Origin: JAPOXR01 sp965219635
GTDB lineage: Bacteria; Pseudomonadota; Alphaproteobacteria; Rhodobacterales; Rhodobacteraceae
Direction of reading: 5' to 3'
NCBI GenBank assembly: GCA_965219635.1
Contig: OZ244783.1
Span: forward strand, 1 to 64,000
DNA length: 64,000 nucleotides
In this document: positions 25,501 to 31,500 of the stretch, piece by piece
Position numbering within the stretch: position 1 is the first letter of the stretch
Layout: every line of letters starts with the position of its first letter
Notes under the pieces: model-generated
Told to the model about the DNA's origin: nothing
Seen by the model: the letters and a program-made list of their open reading frames with translations, nothing else
The model's database searches: none
Program-made: the position numbers and the translations under genes

Positions 25501-28500
25501 GAATGCGACTGTGGACACGGACCCGGCGAGATCAGGGGACCAGACGACACTGACCTTCTCGGACAGGAACTGGGAGACGGCACAGACGGTTACGGTGACA
25601 GGAGCCGATGACGACATCGACAACCCGTCGAACCTGACAGCGACGATATCGAACACGCCAGCAGGTGGAGGTTATGGCGACGACGAGGCTGCGAGCTTCC
25701 AGGTGACGGTGACGGACAACGATGGGAAGGGCCTGACGCTGACGCCCGCCACGCTGACGGTGGCTGAAGGCGGCACCGGGACTTACATGGTTGTCCTGAA
25801 CAGCGAGCCGACGGCGAATGTGACGGTTGCGGTGGCGCCGTCGAACTCGAATGCGACGGTTGACAAATCGTCTCTGATCTTCACGGCGAGCAATTGGGAC
25901 ACGGCGCAAACGGTGACGGTAACGGGCCTTGATGATGACATCGACAATGCGACTGATCTGACAGCGACGATATCGAACACGCCATCGGGCGGCGGCTATG
26001 GCAACAGCGAGGCTGAGAGCGTCTCGGTGACAGTGACAAACAACGACACGAAGGGTCTGACGCTTTCGGTTAGTTCCCTGACGGTGGGTGAAGGGCAGAA
26101 CGGATCTTACACGGTTGTTCTGGACAGCGAGCCGACGGCGAATGTGACGGTTGCGGTGGCACCGTCGAATTCGAATGCGAGGGTGAACAAGTCGTCGCTG
26201 ATCTTCACGGCGAGCAATTGGGACACGGCGCAGACGGTTACGGTGACGGGCCTTGATGATGACATCGACAATGCGACTGATCTGTCGGCGACAATATCGA
26301 ACACGCCATCAGGTGGAGGTTATGGCAACAGCGAGGCTGAGAGCGTTTCGGTGACGGTGACGAACAACGACACGAAGGGCCTGACGCTATCGGCCAGCAC
26401 GCTGACGGTGGCCGAAGGTGGCACCGGAACCTACACGGTTGTCCTGGACAGCGAGCCGACGGCGAATGTGACGGTTGCGGTGGCATCGTCGAACGGGAAT
26501 GCGTCGGTTGACAAATCGTCGCTGACCTTCACGGCGAGTGACTGGGACACGGCGCAGACGGTGACGGTAAGGGGCCTTGATGATGACATCGACAATGCGC
26601 CTGATCTGACGGCGACAATATCGAACACGCCATCGGGCGGCGGCTATGACCGCGGCCAAGAGGAAAGCGTCACGGTGACGGTGACGGACAACGACACGAA
26701 AGGCCTGACGCTGTCGGTCAGTTCGCTGACGGTGGCTGAAGGCGGCACCGGGACCTACACGGTTGTCCTGGACAGCGAGCCGACGGCGAATGTGACGGTG
26801 GCGGTGACGTTGTCGAACAGGAATGCGTCGGTGGACAAGTCGTCGCTGACCTTCACGGCGAGTGACTGGGACACGGCGCAGACAGTGACGGTAACGGGCC
26901 TTGATGACGACATCGACAATGCGACTGATCTGACGGCGACAATATCGAACACGCCAACGGGTGGGGGCTATGACCGCGACGATGTGGAAAGTGTCTCGGT
27001 GACGGTGACGAACAACGACACGAAGGGACTGACGTTGTCGGTCAGCGCCCTGACGGTGGCAGAGGGTGGAACCGGGACCTACACGGTTGTCCTGAACAGC
27101 GAGCCGACGGCGAATGTGACGGTTGCGGTGGCATCGTCGAACGGGAATGCGACGGTTGACAAGTCGTCGCTGACCTTCACGGACAGGAACTGGGCGACGC
27201 CGCAGTCGGTAGCGGTCACAGGGGCCAATGACGACATCGACAACCCGTCGAACCTGACAGCGACGATATCGAACACGCCAGCAGGTGGAGGTTATGGGGA
27301 CGACGAGGCTGCGAGCTTCCAGGTGACGGTGACGGACAACGACGCTAGGGGCCTGACTCTGTCGCGTACTGCGTTGACAGTGACCGAGGGTAGAACCGGG
27401 ACCTACACGGTTGTCCTGGACAGCGAGCCGACGGCGAATGTGACGGTAACGGTGGCATCGTCGAACGGGAATGCGACGGTTGACAAGTCGTCGTTGACCT
27501 TCACGGCGAGTGACTGGGACACGGCGCAGACGGTGACGGTGACGGGCCTTGATGATGACATCGACAATGCGTCTGATCTGACGGCGACGATCTCGAACAC
27601 GCCATCGGGCGGAGGTTATGGCAGCAACGAGGCTGCGAGCGTCTCTGTGACTGTAACGAACAACGACACCAAGGGTCTGACGCTTTCGGTCAGTTCCCTG
27701 ACGGTGGGCGAAGGGCAGAACGGAACCTACACGGTTGTCCTGGACAGCGAGCCGACGGCGAATGTGACGGTTGCGGTGGCACCGTCGAACTCGAATGCGA
27801 GGGTGAACAAGTCGTCTCTGATCTTCACGGCGAGCAATTGGGACACGGCGCAGACGGTTACGGTGACGGGCCTGGATGATGACATCGACAATGAGACTGA
27901 TCTGTCGGCGACAATATCGAACACGCCATCAGGTGGAGGTTATGGCAGCAGCGAGGCTGAGAGCGTCTCGGTGACGGTGACGAACAACGACACGAAGGGT
28001 CTGACGCTTTCGGTCGGCACGCTGACGGTGGGCGAAGGGCAGAGCGGATCCTACACGGTTGTCCTGGACAGCGAGCCGACGGCGAATGTGACGGTTGCGG
28101 TGGCACCGTCGAACGGGAATGCGACGGTTGACAAGTCGTCGCTGACCTTCACGGCGAGTAACTGGGACACGGCGCAGACGGTGACGGTAACGGGTCTGGA
28201 TGATGACATCGACAATGCGTCTGATCTGACAGCGACAATATCGAACACGCCATCAGGTGGAGGTTATGGCAGCAGCGAGGCTGAGAGCGTTTCGGTGACG
28301 GTGACGAACAACGACACGAAGGGCCTGACGTTGTCGGTCAGTTCGCTGACGGTGAATGAAGGTGGAACCGGAACCTACGATGTGGTGCTGGACAGCGAAC
28401 CGACGGCGAATGTGACGGTTGTGGTCGCATTGTCGAACAGGAATGCGTCTGTGGACAAAACGACACTGACCTTCACGGCGGGTGACTGGGACACGGCGCA

Positions 28501-31500
28501 GACAGTGACGGTGACCGGGGCCGATGACAACATCGACAACCCGTCGGACCTGACTACGACGGTGACGAATACGCCATCGGGCGGCGGCTATGGTGGTAGT
28601 AGCGATGCTGCGAGCCTGACTGTAACGGTGGTGGACAACGACACGAAGGGTCTGACGTTGTCGGTCAGCGCCCTGACGGTGGCCGAGGGTGGAACCGGGA
28701 CCTACACGGTTGTCCTGAACAGCGAGCCGACGGCGAATGTGACGGTAACGGTGGCATCGTCGAACGGGAATGCGACGGTGGACACGGATCCGGCGAGATC
28801 GGGGAACCAGCCGACACTGACCTTTACGGACAGGAACTGGGCGACGGCGCAGACGGTGACGGTAACAGGGGCCGATGACGACATCGACAACCCGTCGAAC
28901 CTGACAGCGACGATATCGAACACGCCAGCAGGTGGAGGTTATGGCGACGACGAGGCTGCGAGCCTCCAGGTTACGGTGACGGACAACGACGCTAAGGGTC
29001 TGACTCTGTCGCGGTCTGCGCTGACTGTGGCTGAAGGCCGCTTCGAAACCTATACGGTCGTTCTGAACAGCGAACCAACGGGACCGGTGACGGTGACGGT
29101 GGCATCGTCGAACGGGAATGCGACGGTGGACAAGTCGTCGCTGACCTTTACGGCGAGTGACTGGGACACGCCCCAGACGGTGAGGGTTACGGGCCTGGAT
29201 GACAAGATCGACAATCCGTCGGACCCGACGGCGACTATATCGAACACGCCATCGGGTGGGGGCTATGGCAACAGCGAGGTTGCCGACGTCACGGTAACGG
29301 TGACGAACAACGACAGGAGGGGCCTCACGCTTTCGACCAATAGCTTGACGATGGCCGAAGGTGGCAGCGGGACCTACACGGTTGTCCTGGACACCGAGCC
29401 GACGGCAACAGTGACGGTGACGGTGGCAACGTCGAACGGGAATGCGAGGGTGGACAAGTCGTCGCTGTTCTTCACGGCGGCGAACTGGGACACCGCGCAG
29501 ACGGTCACAGTGACGGGTCTGGACGACAGAATCGTGAATCCGTCAGACCTCACGGCGACGGTGACCAACACGCCATCGGGTGGGGACTATGGAAGCAGCG
29601 AGGCTGCAAGCGTCTCGGTGACAGTGACGAATGACGACACGACGGGTTTGTTGCTTTCGGTCAGTTCCCTGAAGGTAATTGAAGGGGAGAGCGGGACCTA
29701 CACGATTGGTGTGAACAGCGAGCCGACGGGACCAGTGACAGTGACAGTCGCATCGGACAACAGCGATGTCACCGCTAGCCCTGCCAACCTGACCTTCACG
29801 GCGGCGAACTGGGAGACACCCCAAACGGTAACGGTGTCAGGTCCTGACGATGACATCGACAACCCATCGGACCTGACGGCGACGGTGACCAACACCCCGT
29901 CGGGTGGGGGCTATGACAGCGTGGACGCCGCAATAGTGGCGGTGACGGTCATGGATGACGACGTGAAGGGCCTGACACTTTCCGCCACCACACTGACGGT
30001 GAATGAAGGGGAGAGCGGGACCTACACGGTTGTCCTCGACAGCGAACCGACAGGACCGGTGACGGTGACGGTGGTATCGTCGAACGTGAATGCGACGGTG
30101 GACAAGTCCACACTGACCTTCACGGTGTCAGACTGGAACACGGCGCAGGTGGTGACGGTCTCAGGAATTGATGACGATATTGACAATCCATCGGACCTGA
30201 CTGCGACGATAACCAACACACCGGCGGGCGGCGACTATGATGGCGTGCCTGAGGCGACGGTTGCGGTGACGGTCACTGACAACGATGGGTTGCGTCCGGA
30301 GGCTGTCACACAGGTGCTGTCCGATGTTGCCAAGGCAACACTTGCTGGAGCAACGGACATCATTGATGAGCGACTGAAGTCGGTGCATGACATCAGCAGG
30401 TTAAGGCTAGCCGGGCGGCAGATTGGCAACACCATATCGCTGAAGGATTCGCGTTTCGACCTGCAGCCAGATGACTGGTGGTCTGGAGGCCGAGGCCCCG
30501 TCGGTTACTACCTTCCGATTGAGGATGCCGAGATGCTGGATGGCAGCGCTTTCTCGCTCTCACTGAATGACGAGGATGCAGGCGAAAGCAACAGGGGCTG
30601 GACAGTTTGGGGTTGGGGTGACTATCGGCGCTTCGAGGGCAGAACCGATCTGGAAAGCTGGGATGGCTCTGCCAAGTCAGCTTGGCTGGGACTGGATACC
30701 TGGGCGAGCGAGCGTGTGCTTGCCGGTGTTGCCGTGTCAAGAAATCTCGGAGATGTCGATTTCAGTACGGATATTGGAGAAAGCCGTCTCGAAACCTCGC
30801 TGACAGCAGTGTGGCCATATGTACAGGTGACATTGCCGAACAATTCCGGGACGGTTCGGGCCTTGGTAGGCCTCGGAAGCGGAGAGGCTGTTCACCATTC
30901 TGTTCAGGATGAAGTTTCAAGAGCGGACCTGACATTGCAGGCCGCCTCAGTTGGTGCAAGTTGGAACTTGGATCGGCGCGGTCAGTTCACGCTCACCTTG
31001 CCGATGGAGGCGGAGGTTGTGCGACTCGAGACCGGGGGCCCCGATACATCATTGATCGGGAATCTTGAGGCTACGACTTGGCGGTTAAGAGGTGGAATTG
31101 AAGCCACCCATGACGGCATGGCGCTTTCCGGCTCTGATTGGGTTCTCGTTCCACGCGGATTGCTGTCGTTACGGCAGGATGGCGGCGATGGGGTCACCGG
31201 CACTGGCGTTGAAGTCGGTGGTGGGATTGGAATCTTTGCGCCACACTCCCGTTTGAGCATGGACGTCAGTGGTTACTGGTTGGCGACGCATACGGCTTCC
31301 GGCACGCGGGATTGGGGTGCCAGGATCGGTGTTCAGCTTGCGCCGGATGCCCGTGGGCGTGGCTTGTCATTGTCGCTTCGCCAGGAATGGGGAGTACAGC
31401 AAGAGGGCGCCTTGTCTGACGGAACAGTATTCCAGCGCGACACCGATGATTCACTGTCGGCTCCTGGTGCTCTGGCGGCACAGGCAGGCTACGGGTTCGG

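Larger units (their letters stand above)
4778..30286 (+). repeat. 78 in-frame tandem repeats, unit 324 bp (108 aa), plus one partial unit
   Basis: The unit begins at GLTL and contains, in order, TVAEGGTGTYTVVLDSEPT, a variable SSNGNATVDKSSLTF strand, DWDTAQTVTVTGLDDDIDN, DLTATISNTPSGG and SVTVTNDD. The pattern (V-EG start, LTF-x-W strand, D-rich turn, terminal VTVTDDD) resembles Calx-beta domains. Unit length is mostly 324 bp. Exceptions by my count are copies 1 and 18 (321 bp), 4 and 5 (330 bp), 73 (327 bp), and 2, 3, 19, 64 and 74 (348 bp, with an 8-residue insertion such as TDPTTPGD). A 114-bp partial unit follows copy 58. The first and last few copies are the most diverged; central copies are close to one another, as expected from repeated unequal exchange. 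Confidence 0.93.

Noticed and set aside
4831..30219. About 70 regularly spaced 65-codon open frames on the minus strand across the repeat array
   Set aside because: They recur with the 324-bp period and mirror the plus-strand repeat codons. They are antisense shadows of the giant gene, with no independent start signals or domains.
4778..30286. CRISPR-like or satellite repeat array
   Set aside because: Repeats are contiguous, coding and in frame with no spacers; they encode protein domains.
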